Source: Prorocentrum cordatum (lineage: Eukaryota > Sar > Dinophyceae > Prorocentrales > Prorocentraceae). From it: a stretch of DNA of 64,000 bases. The position numbers and the translations under genes were made by a program. The notes below the pieces were generated by a model, which was not told where the DNA came from, ran no database searches, and worked only from the letters and a program-made list of their open reading frames with translations. The DNA lies in assembly GCA_963575745.1 (NCBI GenBank), contig CAUYUJ010003673.1, forward strand, positions 1-64,000. The letters run 5' to 3'. This document shows, one piece after another, positions 43,544 to 53,464 of the stretch (the stretch's first letter is position 1; each line of letters starts with the position of its first letter).

Positions 43544-43728
43544 GCAAGCGTGGATCAAGGGGGCGTGGATTAGCGACGGGTCCCGTTTCCGTGGGAAATC
43601 GCTGATTTCCGCCGCCGAGCGAGGTGGCACCATCCGCATTCTGGGGAGGGCACCTCCCCCGATCCATGGATTTGGCGACCGCGCGCCAAATCCATGGATC
43701 GCTAATCCATATTTGCGCGCCCCCGAAA
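43544..43728 (+). mobile_element. Foldback family D, copy 3 (core element only)
   Basis: From GTGGATCAAGGGGGCGTGG to GCGCGCCCCCG, lacking the left 140 bases of copies 1 and 2. That suggests this 185-bp part is the mobile unit. Hairpin CGATCCATGGATTTGGCG (43660) against CGCCAAATCCATGGATCG (ends 43701) is perfect over 18 bases. Confidence 0.87.
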
Positions 43729-43849
43729 TCTATGTGATGCAATCTTCGTGGTCCAACCTCCGGCACCGTGGTGCAATTATATGAATATATCCCGGGGGAG
43801 CAAGCCCGGGCCCCGAAAAAAGGCGCCCCGACCCTCCATGGGGGTACCG

Positions 43850-44422
43850 GGGCTCATTTTCCATGTGTTTTACATGGTTTCCGCGTCCCGGGCTCCAGAG
43901 GCCGCAGGGGCTGCTGAAAGAGGCCCAAGGCTGTTCTGCAGATGGTTCCAATAGGCCCAAGGACAATCTCAGAGCGCTCCAAGAGGGTCCCAAAACGGCT
44001 CCAGCAGGGGTGCTCGACGGAGCTGAAGCCCCCACTTGAGCAACGATTGTGCGTCATTTTTCCTGTGTTTTCATAGGGTTTCTGCGTCCGGAGCCCTCGA
44101 GGGCGCAGCCTACGCGTAATGAGTTCCAATCAGAGGTTCCACCTGGCCCCAGGACAACCTCACAGGGCCCCAAGAGGTCCCAAAACGGCTACAGCAGGGG
44201 CGCCCGACGGAGCTGAAGCCTTCACTTGAGCAGCGATTTTGCATCATTCGCCCCGATACCGATCGCGTTCCGGAGGAGTCTTCCCGGAACGCGGTCGGCA
44301 AGGGCGCCATCCAAAGCGCCGCGTTCCCGGGGGGGGCAGGAGGAGGTGGAGGAGGAGGAGGAGGAGGGAGAGGGGGAGGAGGAGGAGGAGGAGGAGGAGG
44401 AGGAGGAGGAGGAGGATAATGC

Positions 44423-44457
<35 letters not shown>

Positions 44458-44479
44458 CTGATGCGGCTGATGATGATGA

Positions 44480-44511
<32 letters not shown>

Positions 44512-45240
44512 CTGGGGCTCATTTTCCATGTGTTTTACATGGTTTCCGCGTCCCGGGCTCCAGAGGCCGCAGGGCTGCTGAAAGAGGCCCGAGGCTGTTC
44601 TGCAGATGGTTCCAATAGGCCCGACGACAATCTCAGAGCGCTCCAAGAGGGTCCCGAAACGGCTCCAACAGGGGTGCCCGACGGAGCTGGAGCCCTCACT
44701 TGAGCAGCGGTTTTGCATCGTCGTCCATGCGTTTTTACAAGGTTTCCGCGTCCGGAGCTCTCGAGGGCGCAGCCTACGCGGAATGAGTTCCAATCGCAGG
44801 TCCCACCTGGCCCCGGGACAACCTCACAGGGCCCCGAGAGGGCCCCAAAACGGCTCCAGCAGGGGTGCCCGACGGAGCTGAAGCCCTCACTTGAGCAGCG
44901 ATTTTGCATTATTTTCTTTGTGTTTTCACAGGGTTTCCGCGTCCGGAGTCCTCCGGGGCGCAGCCTACGGAACCATTTGCAGAACAGCCCTGGGCCTCTG
45001 CTGGATGCTGCCCTCCTCCTCTTCCCCCTCCTCCTCCTCCTCCTCACCTGCGTCGCGCTCCTCCTCCTCGTCGTCCTCCTCGCGCCCCCCTCGCCCCGAC
45101 ACCGATCGCGTTCCGGAGGAGTCTTGCCGGAACGCGGTCGGCAAGGGCGCCATCCAAAGCACTGCGTTCCCGGATGGGAGCAGGAGGAGGAGGAGGTGGA
45201 GGAGGCCGGGGGCCCCAGGACACGTGCCCCGACCCTCCAC
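43850..45240 (+). repeat. About 200-bp tandem repeat block with interspersed microsatellites
   Basis: The phrase TTTTACATGGTTTCCGCGTC recurs near 43868, 44066, 44532, 44732 and 44922. Each is followed by GCGCAG or GCCGCAGG, GGGTCCCAAAACGGCTCC and GGAGCTGAAGCC-TCACTTGAG. GATCGCGTTCCGGAGGAGTC with its inverted GGAACGCGGTCGGCAAGG occurs at 44266 and 45105. (GGA)n at 44353-44422 and (GAT)n at 44423-44512 interrupt it. Confidence 0.85.
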
Positions 45241-47125
45241 GGGGGGACCGGGGCCCATTTTCCTTTTGTTTTTACAGGGTTTCCGCGCCCTGGGCCGCGG
45301 AGGCCGCCGCCTCCGACCTCCCATGGGAGGGCGGGGCGGCCAGGGAGGTCCAAAATAGTCCAGGAGGGCCTCCAGAGGCCCCCTAAGACGGCCCAAGCGG
45401 GCCCCGAGTCGCCGAAAGACCGCTCCAGGATGCCCAAGATAGGCCCAAGACGGCCCGAGAGGCCCCCCAAGGCACTCCACGACGCGTCAAGACGCCTCTG
45501 CAGAGCGCTTCCAGAGGCCGAAATCGTCAATTGCACGCAGGTTTTCGAACCATTTTGGCCTTCCAGCCTTTTCGGCTGTCCGACGTTCCAACACGGCTCA
45601 ATAAGCTCCCAAGAGTGCCCCAAGACGGCCCAAGAGGGCTCCAAGACGGCCCCAGAGTCGCCCAAGACAGCCCTACAGAGCCCCAAGACGGCCCCAAGAT
45701 GCGCCCAAGAGGGGGACCACGACTCCAAAATTCGACCCTCCCGCTTGAAGAGTGCCCAAGGAGCCCCCAAGGAACCCCCAAGAGGCCCCAGGAGGCCCCC
45801 AAGAGGCACCCAGGAGGCCCGAACGAGGCCTAAAGAGGCCACGAGACAGCCCCGAGGAGGCCCCACAACGGTCCCAAAACGGCGACCGAGAAGCTGCGAA
45901 ATTGCCTTCACGACGTCCCCGACAGGCCAACCACGATATCCAAACCAACGCCCATGAGGCCTCTGACCCACCAACCAGGGCACGGTGGCGGGAGCAGTGA
46001 CAGCACTTGTGCACAGCATGTTCCGGCCGGAACACGCTGCAGGAGGAGGAGGAGGAAGATCAGGAGGAGAGAGAGTTGGAGTGGGAGGAGGAGGATGGGG
46101 ACGAGGAGGAGGAAGAGGCCTCCCAGACAGCTCCAAGATAGCCGAAGAGGCTTCCAAGAGGGCCTTGGGCGGCCCACGAGGGTCCCAAGGCGGTGCCTGA
46201 GGCGCCCAAGACGTCCCGAGAGGGCCCCAAAACGGCCCCAAGAGAGGCCCAAGAAGGGAAACACGAACCGAGAATCCGAGCTTTCTACCCCGAGAGGTTC
46301 TCGGGAAGTCCCAAGAGGCCCCCAATCGGATCCAAGAGGCCCCCAAGAAGCTCCCAAGAGGGCCGACGAGGTTCCAAGAGATCTCCCAAGGTGGCCCCAT
46401 GAGGCACAACCCATAGTTTTACGATTGGGCTAGGACGGGTTGTAATGTTGTTCGGCCTTTTGGCATCCCGATGCTCCAAGACGGCCCAAGAGGCTTCCAA
46501 TACCGCTCCCACATAGAGGAAGAGGCCTCCAAGAAATCCCCAAGACGGCCCGCGAGGGCCCCAAGACGGTGCTTGAGGCGCCCAGGACGGCCCGAGAGGG
46601 CCCCAAGAACCCCAAGAGAGGCCCAAGAAGGGGAACGCGACCCAGCAGCAGAGCGGTCCCCCCAAAACGCCCACAGGAGGCCGCAAGAGGCCCCCAAGTG
46701 GTCCGACGAGGACCCCAAAAGCTTCCCGATAGCCTAAAAGGCCCCTATGAGACGTCCAAGAGGCTCTAAAATAGCCCAAGAGTGCCCTCGATGCGTCAAA
46801 ACTGTTTCCAGGAGGCCCCCGGGAGGCTTCCGGATTGCCTCAATCTGGCCGCAGGTGGCCTCAAGTCGGGCTTCCACGCAGCCAAGACGGCCAATGAAAG
46901 CTTCAGATTGCAGAACCGATGCCCCCAAGGGACCCTCAGACGCCCCCCCAAGAAGCACCCAAGAGGTGTTTCCATCAGCCGGTTGACGAAGCGTGCGGAA
47001 CACCCCAGAAGCTCCTCAGATGCCGTCGCGCGCCTGTGCTTGATATCGTTGTCCAAGATCGTCCAGCGCCCCCCTGGCCTGGGCTAGAACCTGAGCGCGC
47101 GCGAAGCGCGCGCGATGGTTCTAGC
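45240..47125 (+). repeat. Segmental duplication, left copy (CCAAGA-word domain)
   Basis: Matches 47945-49813 along its whole length with small indels: common landmarks include CTCCCATGGGAGG, AAATCGTCAATTG, TTCGGCTGTCCGA, GCACTTGTGCACAGCATGTT, GAGAGTTGGAGTGGGAGG and the closing CTAGAACC hairpin. It is made mainly of CCAAGACGGCCC and CCAAGAGGGCCCC words. Long Pro/Arg/Lys and Gly/Ser/Trp/Leu ORFs (up to 624 codons on minus) are products of the repeat. Confidence 0.9.
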
Positions 47126-47130
47126 CCAGG
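47078..47130. repeat. CTAGAACC hairpin, copy 1 (perfect outer palindrome)
   Basis: CCTGGGCTAGAACC (47078) is inverted as GGTTCTAGCCCAGG (ends 47130), with GCGCGCGCGAAGCGCGCGCG between them. Copies at 49772 and 52291. Confidence 0.9.
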
Positions 47131-47944
47131 GGCCCGAAAACACCTGCCCGACACTCCAGTACCGGGGCTCATTTTCGCTGTGCTTTTACGCGGTTCCGGC
47201 GACCCGGGCCTCGAAGGCCGCCGCGATGCTCCCGGACATTTTCCAGATCCTCGGCGCGGGCTCCAAGACCATTCCGCAGAGGGCTCCAACAGGCTCCAGG
47301 GCAGCCCAAGAGGGCTCCAAGACGGCTTCAAGAACGACTGCAGGGTCTCAGTTTTTCTGTGTTTTCTGCAAGACGGCTCCAGGAAGACTGCATGTCTTAT
47401 GAGGATGGTTTCCGCCTCTTGCCCCGAGCATCCCAAACTGCCTGAACGGTCTCCACTCGCCTTCCCCAAACCCAGCGCTTGCCCAAGCGCGTTCCGGACG
47501 GTCTTCGCCGGAACGCGCTGGAATGATCACGCGCTGCGGTTTCCCATGCCAACGTCCTCGGACGTGGGCGCCCTGCCACGAGCGCGTTCCGGGAAGATGC
47601 TTCCGGAACGCGCTGAAAAGATATGGCCGCATCTCGGGGACGCTCCCGGCACCGCTGCCCCAGCCTTTCCGGCAGCCTCCACAGCGCTCCAGGAGGGCCC
47701 AAGACGCCCCCCAGGAGCCCCCAGAATGCGAAAGGATGGCCCAGGACGCTCCCGAGCAGCCCGAGTCAGCCTTCCGACGGCTCTCGAGGCTTCCAGGTGG
47801 CCTCCAAGAGACCCCAAGAAGTCTGATAGGTATCACGGTACGGCCCGAAGAGGCCAAAGTCTTATATGTTCAATGGTCTTTTCAATGTTTTTGGCTTCTC
47901 GCGTTTTCGAGCTTCCAACGGTCCAAGAGCGCCGAAGAGCCGCC
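47131..47944 (+). repeat. Spacer between the duplicated segments
   Basis: Same CCAAGA/GGCTCC vocabulary but not duplicated. Contains inverted GCGCGTTCCGGACGG / CCGGAACGCGCTGG (about 47488-47520) and GAGCGCGTTCCGGGAAG / CTTCCGGAACGCGCTG (about 47579-47615). Confidence 0.7.
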
Positions 47945-49813
47945 ATGGGGGTACCGGGGCTCATTTTCCGTGTGGTTTTACAGGGTTTCCGCGTCCTGGG
48001 CCTCTGAGGCCGCCGCCTCCGACCCCCCATGGGAGGACGGGGCGGCCGGGGAGGTCCGAAATAGTCCAGGAGGGCCTCCAGAGGCTCCCAAGATGGCCCA
48101 AGCGGGCCCCGAGTCGCCGAAAGACCGCTCCAGGACGCCCAAGATAGGCCCAAGACGGCCCGAGAGGCCCCCCAAGGCACTCCACGACGCGTCAAGACGC
48201 CTCTGCAGAGCGCTTCCAGAGGCCGAAATCGTCAATTGTACGAAGGTTTTCGAACGACTTTGGCCTGCCAGCCTTTTCGGCTGTCCGAAGACGGCTCAAT
48301 AAGCCCCCAAGGGCGCCCCAAGACGGCCCAAGAGGGCCCCAAGACGGCCCCAGAGTCGCCCAAGACAGCCCAACAGAGCCCCAAGACGGCCCCAAGATGC
48401 GCCCAAGAGGGGGACCACGACTCCAAAATTCGACCCTCCCGCTTGAAGAGTGCCCCAGGAGGCCCCAAGGAGCCCCCAAGAGGCCCCAGGAGGCCCCCAA
48501 GAGGCACCCAGGAGGCCCAAACGAGGCCTAAAGAGGCTACAAAACAGCCCCGAGGAGGCCCCACAACGGTCCCAAAACGGCTACCGAGAAGCTGCGAAAC
48601 TGCCTTCACGACGTCCCCGACAGGCCAACCACGAGATCCAAACCAACACCCATGAGGCCTCTGACCCACCACCCAGGGCACGGTGGCGGGAGCAGTGACA
48701 GCACTTGTGCACAGCATGTTCCGGCGGGAGCCTTCCGGAACACGCTGCAGGAGGAGGAGGAGGAAGATCAGGAGGAGAGAGAGTTGGAGTGGGAGGAGGA
48801 GGAGGAGGAGGGGGACGAGGAGGAGGAAGAGGCCTCCCAGACAGCTCCAAGATAGCCGAAGAGGCTTCCAAGAGGGCCCTGCGCGGCCCACGAGGGCCCC
48901 AAGGCGGTGCCTGAGGCGCCCAAGACGGCCCGAGAGGGCCCCAAGACGGCCCCAAGAGAGGCCCAAGAAGGGAAACACGAACCGAGAATCCGAGCTTTCT
49001 ACCCCGAGAGGTTCTCGGGAAGTCCCAAGAGGCCCCCACTCGGATCCAAGAGGCCCCCAAGAAGCTCCCAAGAGGGCCGACGAGGTTCCAAGAGATCTCC
49101 CAAGGTGGCCCCAAGAGGCACAACTCATTGTTTTACGATTGGGCTTTGACGGGTTTTAATTTTTTCGGCCTTTTGGCATCCCGATGCTCCAAGACGGCCC
49201 AAGAGGCTTCCAATACCGCTCCCATATAGAGGAAGAGGCCTCCAAGAGGGCCCCAAGACGGCCCGCGAGGGCCCCAAGACGGTGCTTGAGGCGCCCAAGA
49301 CGGCCCGAGAGGGCCCCAAGAGCCCCAAGAGAGGCCCAAGAAGGGGAACGCGACCCAACAGCAGAGCGTTCCCCCCAAAAGGCCCACAGGAGGCCGCAAG
49401 AGGCGCAAGAGGACCCCAAAAGCTTCCCGAGGGCCCAAGGGCCCCTAGGAGACGTCCAAGAGGTTTTAAAATAGCCCAAGAGTGCCCTCGATGCGTCAAA
49501 ACTGCTTCCAGGAGGCCCCGGGAGGCTTCCGGATTGCCTCAATCTGGCCGCAGGTGGCCTCAAGTCGGGCCTCCACGCAGCCAAGACGGCCAATGACGGC
49601 TTCAGATTGCAGAACCGATGCCCCCAAGGGACCCTCAGACGCCCCCCCAAGAGGTGCCTCCAACAGCCAGTTGACGAAGCATGCGGAACACCCCAGAAGC
49701 TCCTCAGATGCCGTCGCGCGCCTGCGCTTGATAGCGTTGTCCAAGATCGTCCAGCGCCCCCCCGGCCTGGGCTAGAACCTGAGCGCGCGCGAAGCGCGCG
49801 CGATGGTTCTAGT
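47945..49813 (+). repeat. Segmental duplication, right copy
   Basis: Starts GGGGGTACCGGGGCTCATTT and ends with CTAGAACC hairpin copy 2 (49772-49812). Compared with the left copy it lacks some short words (for example after 48290, near 49410 and near 49650) and is offset by about 2.69 kb. Confidence 0.9.
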
Positions 49814-49860
49814 GCACACACGTACACACACATATATATATATATATACATATACCGGGG
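49772..49860. repeat. CTAGAACC hairpin copy 2 followed by (CA)n/(TA)n
   Basis: CTAGAACC (49772) and GGTTCTAG (49805-49812) enclose GCGCGCGCGAAGCGCGCGC. The next bases are TGCACACACGTACACACACA and then a TATA dinucleotide run to about 49855, absent after copy 1. Confidence 0.88.
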
Positions 49861-50036
49861 GACGAGGCCGCCTGGAAGGGCCAAGGGACCACGGGGGGCA
49901 TGGCGTGTCGCGGCCTCCGGGAGCGCTCGCAGACGGCCCAAGGCAGTCCCGAAACGTGCTGAAAAGGGCTCCAAGAAGGCTCCAAGACGGTCCAATGCAG
50001 CCCAGAGAGTCACCGAACCATCGCCCCAAGACGTCC
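49861..50036 (+). repeat. CCAAGA-word domain, right flank of duplication
   Basis: Words CCAAGACGGTCC and CCCAAGACGTCCAAG; this is the DNA into which the retrogene inserted. Confidence 0.75.
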
Positions 50037-50054
50037 AAGATGGCCCCAAGGCGC

Positions 50055-50076
50055 TCCGTAACCATTTTGGTTCAAA
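50055..50076 (+). promoter_or_regulatory. Relict DinoSL (19/22)
   Basis: TCCGTAACCATTTTGGTTC then AAA. Differences from the DinoSL are G to A at position 7, C to T at 17 and G to A at 22, all transitions. The loss of the final G destroys the AG that could be reused as an acceptor. Confidence 0.88.
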
Positions 50077-50159
50077 ACATTGTGGCAACTCTTCAGGAAT
50101 AGGGGACATTTGGTTTGCGCCTATTGCTGCCGAGCCCCTGTTACTCCGCCGTTGCCGCA

Positions 50160-50698
50160 ATGAACGTCGTGGTGCTTGCGGGAGCGTTCGCCATCCTGCT
50201 CGTCGGCCGCGGCTGCGTTGCCGCCGACGACTTAGCCAAGACCTCGGAGGAACGCTGCCTGATGGAGGACGATTCGCACAACTGCGACGCCACGAACGAG
50301 GCCGACGGCGTGGGGCTACTCAGTCACGGACGCCAGGCCCCAGCGAAACGCAAATCGCGGACATTTGGAAGGACGAGACGCCGAACCACAAACAGTATGA
50401 GGAGGCGAGAGTGGAGGGTACACCGATCGATGTCCAGAACCTCAACTCTACCATGCAGCGTCGCCAGCATAAACATCCTGGCGACATGCATCTCCAAACC
50501 ATGAGCTGTGAGTTGGAGTGCCCTCAAGCAAACACTTACTGCTGCCTAAGGTTGTTTCTTTTTGCTACCAAGTCTTTTCAAACTTGCTGCGTGGGTGATA
50601 AGGTTGCTCCAGGATATAAGTGCGGATGGGGATATAAGGGCGAGTGCACAAGTGGGTATTGTTGTAGACGCAGTGACGCGAAATGTAGCCCGTGCTAG
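50160..50698 (+). pseudogene. Retrocopy of a small secreted Cys-rich protein, one frameshift
   Basis: ATG 50160, 84 bases after the SL relict, opens a hydrophobic signal peptide (MNVVVLAGAFAILLVGRGC, cleavage likely near VAA-DD) and an acidic pro-region. Near 50340 the reading moves to the next frame, as a one-base deletion would cause. It then continues as QIADIWKDE to TAG 50696. The C-terminal 65 residues hold 12 Cys, including three CC pairs and a terminal CSPC, suggesting a disulfide-rich extracellular or vacuolar domain. No family is recognised and no function is assigned. If a live parent gene exists it lies elsewhere. Confidence 0.72.
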
Positions 50699-50888
50699 CT
50701 CAATTGTCCTCTTCTGAATCCCGCTCGGCGTCAGGTCCTGCCCGCTCGTATGATAACCTGCGCGTTCATTTTAAAGTCGCGTTCGCCGGGTCTGTCCGCC
50801 CGTCGCGACCCCAGCGAAGCGAGATTGGCAACGCGAGATGGGTGAAGCGCACCGTAAGGGCAACAACAAAAAAGATGGCCCCAAGGCG

Positions 50889-51260
50889 TCGCTAGAACGC
50901 GCCCCGACGCTTCAAGGTGCCTCCCACAGGCTTATCAAAATGCCCCCAAGAGGGCAAAACATTCCAATTCCTTTGGGAACGTACATTTTTAGCAGAAGCA
51001 CCTTTTCGCTTTTCTGACGCTCCAAACAGTCCAAGAAGCCCCATGAGGGCCCAACAGACCCCAAGATAACCCAAGAGGGACCCAAGACGGCCCAAGAGAC
51101 ACCCAAGATGGCCCAAGAGGGCCCCAAGACGGCTTTAAGAAGGGGCCCGGACGGGGGATCCGAACGGACTTTCTGGGCCCTCGGCCCCGAGCCTCGGAAC
51201 TGCTTCCAGGAGCCCCCCAAGAGACCTGCCACGAGATCCGAACGAACTGTTCAGATGCTT
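50889..51260 (+). repeat. CCAAGA-word domain, right part, with inverted island
   Basis: CCCAAGACGGCCCAAGAGAC words. The segment 50957-51025 (CCAATTCCTTTGGGAACG...AAGCACCTTTTCGC) is the reverse complement of the island seen at 42095. Confidence 0.78.
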
Positions 51261-51299
51261 CAGTGAGGAGCGCCAGACGCCTCCAGGACGACCCCGGAT

Positions 51300-51370
51300 G
51301 GCCAGCTGTCGTCGCCGAGTTCGTTGTTCGTCGTCGTCGTCGTAGTCGTCGTCGTCGTCGTCGTGCGGAG
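51300..51370. repeat. (GTC)n microsatellite
   Basis: GTCGTCGTCGTAGTCGTCG over about 60 bases. Confidence 0.9.
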
Positions 51371-51374
51371 GTGA

Positions 51375-52025
51375 CATGACCACCTCAGCTCATGACATCT
51401 CAGCGTCCACAGTTTACGAGGATGTCATAGGCGAACGTGGCTGGACCACCGTAGGACAGGGCATGAGGTCAGAGTTGCAAGGATATCTCAGGCCAATGTG
51501 TCCTGACCACCTCAGCTCAGGGCATCTCGGAATCCAGGGTTCCCCGGATGTCCTGGGCGAAAGTGGCCGAGCCACCATGGAGCGTCTTATCTCCTAGGTC
51601 AGAGTTGCGAGGATGTCTGAGGCGAAAGTGGACTGACCACCCCAGCTCAGGGCCTTTCGGAACCCAGAGTTTCGAGGATGCCCCAGGCGAAAGCGGCCGG
51701 ACCACCAGGGGGCAGAGCATCCTCGAGGTGAGAGTTAGGTGAGAGTTGCGAGGATGTCTAATGCGGAAGTGGCCTGACCACCTGAGCTCAGTGCATCTCA
51801 TCACCCACAGTTGCAGGGCTATCTCAGGCGAGAAGCAATGACCACAATCAGGCAGGGCATCTCAGAGGTCAGGGTTGCGAAGATGCCTCAGGCAAAGGTG
51901 GCCACACCACCTCAGCGCAGGGCATATCGGAAACCCGAGCTGCGAGAATGTCATAGGCGAAAACGACCGGACCACCACGGGGCAGGGCCACACCACCTCC
52001 GAAGTGTTTGGATATCTCAGCGGTG
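51375..52025 (+). repeat. Repeat family E array, about 65-bp period
   Basis: Cores at 51418, 51479, 51544, 51609, 51673, 51751, 51815, 51879, 51946 and 52010 (spacing 61-78, usually 64-66). Each has GAGGATGTCTCAGGCGAAA-like sequence, GTGGCCGGACCACC, CAGCTCAGGGCATCTCGGA and CAGAGTTGC. Confidence 0.88.
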
Positions 52026-52287
52026 CTCGCGTCGTGCACCTTCCTCGCGTGGGCTATTGCTTGGACCTCTCATTGCCAAGCCCTGCTCTGCACCATCCCT
52101 CTTGTGCGCCTTGCCTTGTACGCCCTCACTCTGCGCGAACCCGCTCATTCTATTAGAAGTAATATCGGCCGCGGCCATCCGACGCCCCAAAGAAACACAC
52201 TGAGGCTTCCCTCCTCCCCTGTCCCCCTCTTGTTGACTCCATATGTCCTCGTGCAAATAGCTTCACAGCAAATCCCGTCCCTGAGCT

Positions 52288-52362
52288 TGGCTAGAACCGA
52301 AGCGCGCGCGAAGCACGCGCACGGTTCTAGTATGCATATATATATATATATATATATATAGG
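52288..52362. repeat. CTAGAACC hairpin copy 3 followed by (TA)n
   Basis: CTAGAACC (52291) and GGTTCTAG (ends 52330) enclose GAAGCGCGCGCGAAGCACG; next comes TATGCA and about 26 bases of alternating TA. Confidence 0.88.
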
Positions 52363-52411
52363 AAGAATGTGGGGTTGTCAGTTCCTTTGCTCGCGCGAAC
52401 GTCGCGCCCTC

Positions 52412-52450
52412 CCCCGATCCATGGATTTGGCGCCAACCCGTGCTTGCGCT
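52412..52450 (+). repeat. Fragment of foldback family D
   Basis: CCTCCCCCGATCCATGG continuing ATTTGGCGCC, then GCTCCCCCGAC; matches the hairpin half of the elements at 22269 and 43660. Confidence 0.65.
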
Positions 52451-52849
52451 CCCCCGACCAGCGGCCCCCGCAGGCTCGCGTCCCGGCTGGCGGGCGCCCT
52501 GAGCCGCGCGGCCCCGCGGCGGGCGCGGCGCGCCGCCGGGCGGGCCGCCCAGCTGGCGCTGGGGCGGGCGCCACCGCGGGAGGCCCGCGCCTTCGTGCGC
52601 AGTCAATGACCCCTTCTCCCTTACGTCGGGGGCGGCCAAGAGGGGGGCCATGACTAGGGGGGGGGGTATATCATGGCGTGGGCCATGATATTTCCCAGAT
52701 TTCACGGCGCCTCTTCGTATTTCATCGCGTCCCTGGCCTCCTATTTGGGCCGCGCACATGCCGCCGGCCATGGTTTGCGCCCTCCCGTCTTGGACGCCCC
52801 CCTCTCGGCCGCCCCCCGTTGAGGGAACAAGCAGTGGCAGAAACGGCAA

Positions 52850-52985
52850 CAGGTCGGAGGCCCGCGCGGATTCCTCGGAGCGGGGCCCCCTGGCGGCGCC
52901 GCCCCTGGCGCGCTCCGCGCGCTAGGGAGGCGGGTCCAGCGTCGATCCGAGAAATCCGCGCGGACCTCCGAGTTTGTTTTATTGT
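52850..52985 (-). repeat. Repeat family F, copy 2 (self-inverted)
   Basis: GGAGGCCCGCGCGGATTCCT at left is inverted at right as GAAATCCGCGCGGACCTCC. The middle GGCGCCGCCCCTGGCGCGCTC corresponds to the copy at 21850 in the opposite sense. Confidence 0.72.
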
Positions 52986-53029
52986 GAAGGCCTGACTGCC
53001 GGTGCCGCCGACCCTGAAAGACATCGACG

Positions 53030-53145
53030 ACGACCAGGAGGGGGAGGAGGAGAAGGAGAAGGAGAAGGAGGAGGAGAAGAAAAAGGAGGAGGAGGAGGAG
53101 CCAGAGATAAGGAGGAGGAGGAGAAGGAGGAGGAAAAAGACTCCC
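53030..53145. repeat. (GGA/GAA)n purine tract
   Basis: GGAGAAGGAGAAGGAG words, about 115 bases. Confidence 0.9.
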
Positions 53146-53464
53146 CCCTGGGCCCCCCTTTGGGAGGAGGACCAGTGGAGGACTGGCGTGGGAGAGGGGG
53201 CGATGCAAGTCTGCCCCTCCCCCCCCCCCCGGACGCCCGCCCCCCGCCGGGGAAGGCTTCCTTTTGACGTGACTACGACGTGGGTCGATTTCCCTCAATC
53301 CCCGAACTCCTTCCCCCGACGACGGGAGAGTGCTCGAGTGGTCTCTCCCTCCCGACGGAGAAGGAGAAACAGAAAAGGCGTCCCGTCGACGGGACCAGAC
53401 AGACCCTTCACGCACGCCGACAGGGTCGGCGGATTTTTATGTCATTGGTTTTCCCCCCCATCCC

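Larger units (their letters stand above)
50037..50888 (+). mobile_element. Retroposed SL-cDNA with target-site duplication and A-rich tail
   Basis: AAGATGGCCCCAAGGCG at 50037-50053 is repeated perfectly at 50872-50888. Just inside the left copy is a DinoSL relict (50055). Just inside the right copy is CAACAACAAAAAA (about 50861-50873), a short A-rich remnant of a poly(A) tail. Between them lie a 5' UTR, one coding region and a 160-base 3' UTR without introns. This is a complete processed-mRNA insertion. The target lies in repetitive CCAAGA words, so some of the 17-bp identity could be background. Confidence 0.82.

Noticed and set aside
45540-45570. Possible DinoSL (ACCATTTTGGCC)
   Set aside because: The flanking bases do not match, and the duplicated copy (about 48245) reads ACTTTGGCC.
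44535-46409. 624-codon minus-strand ORF as a gene
   Set aside because: Composed of Gly/Ser/Trp/Leu words generated by the CCAAGA repeat; the duplicated segment at 47945 gives the same pattern in shifted frames.
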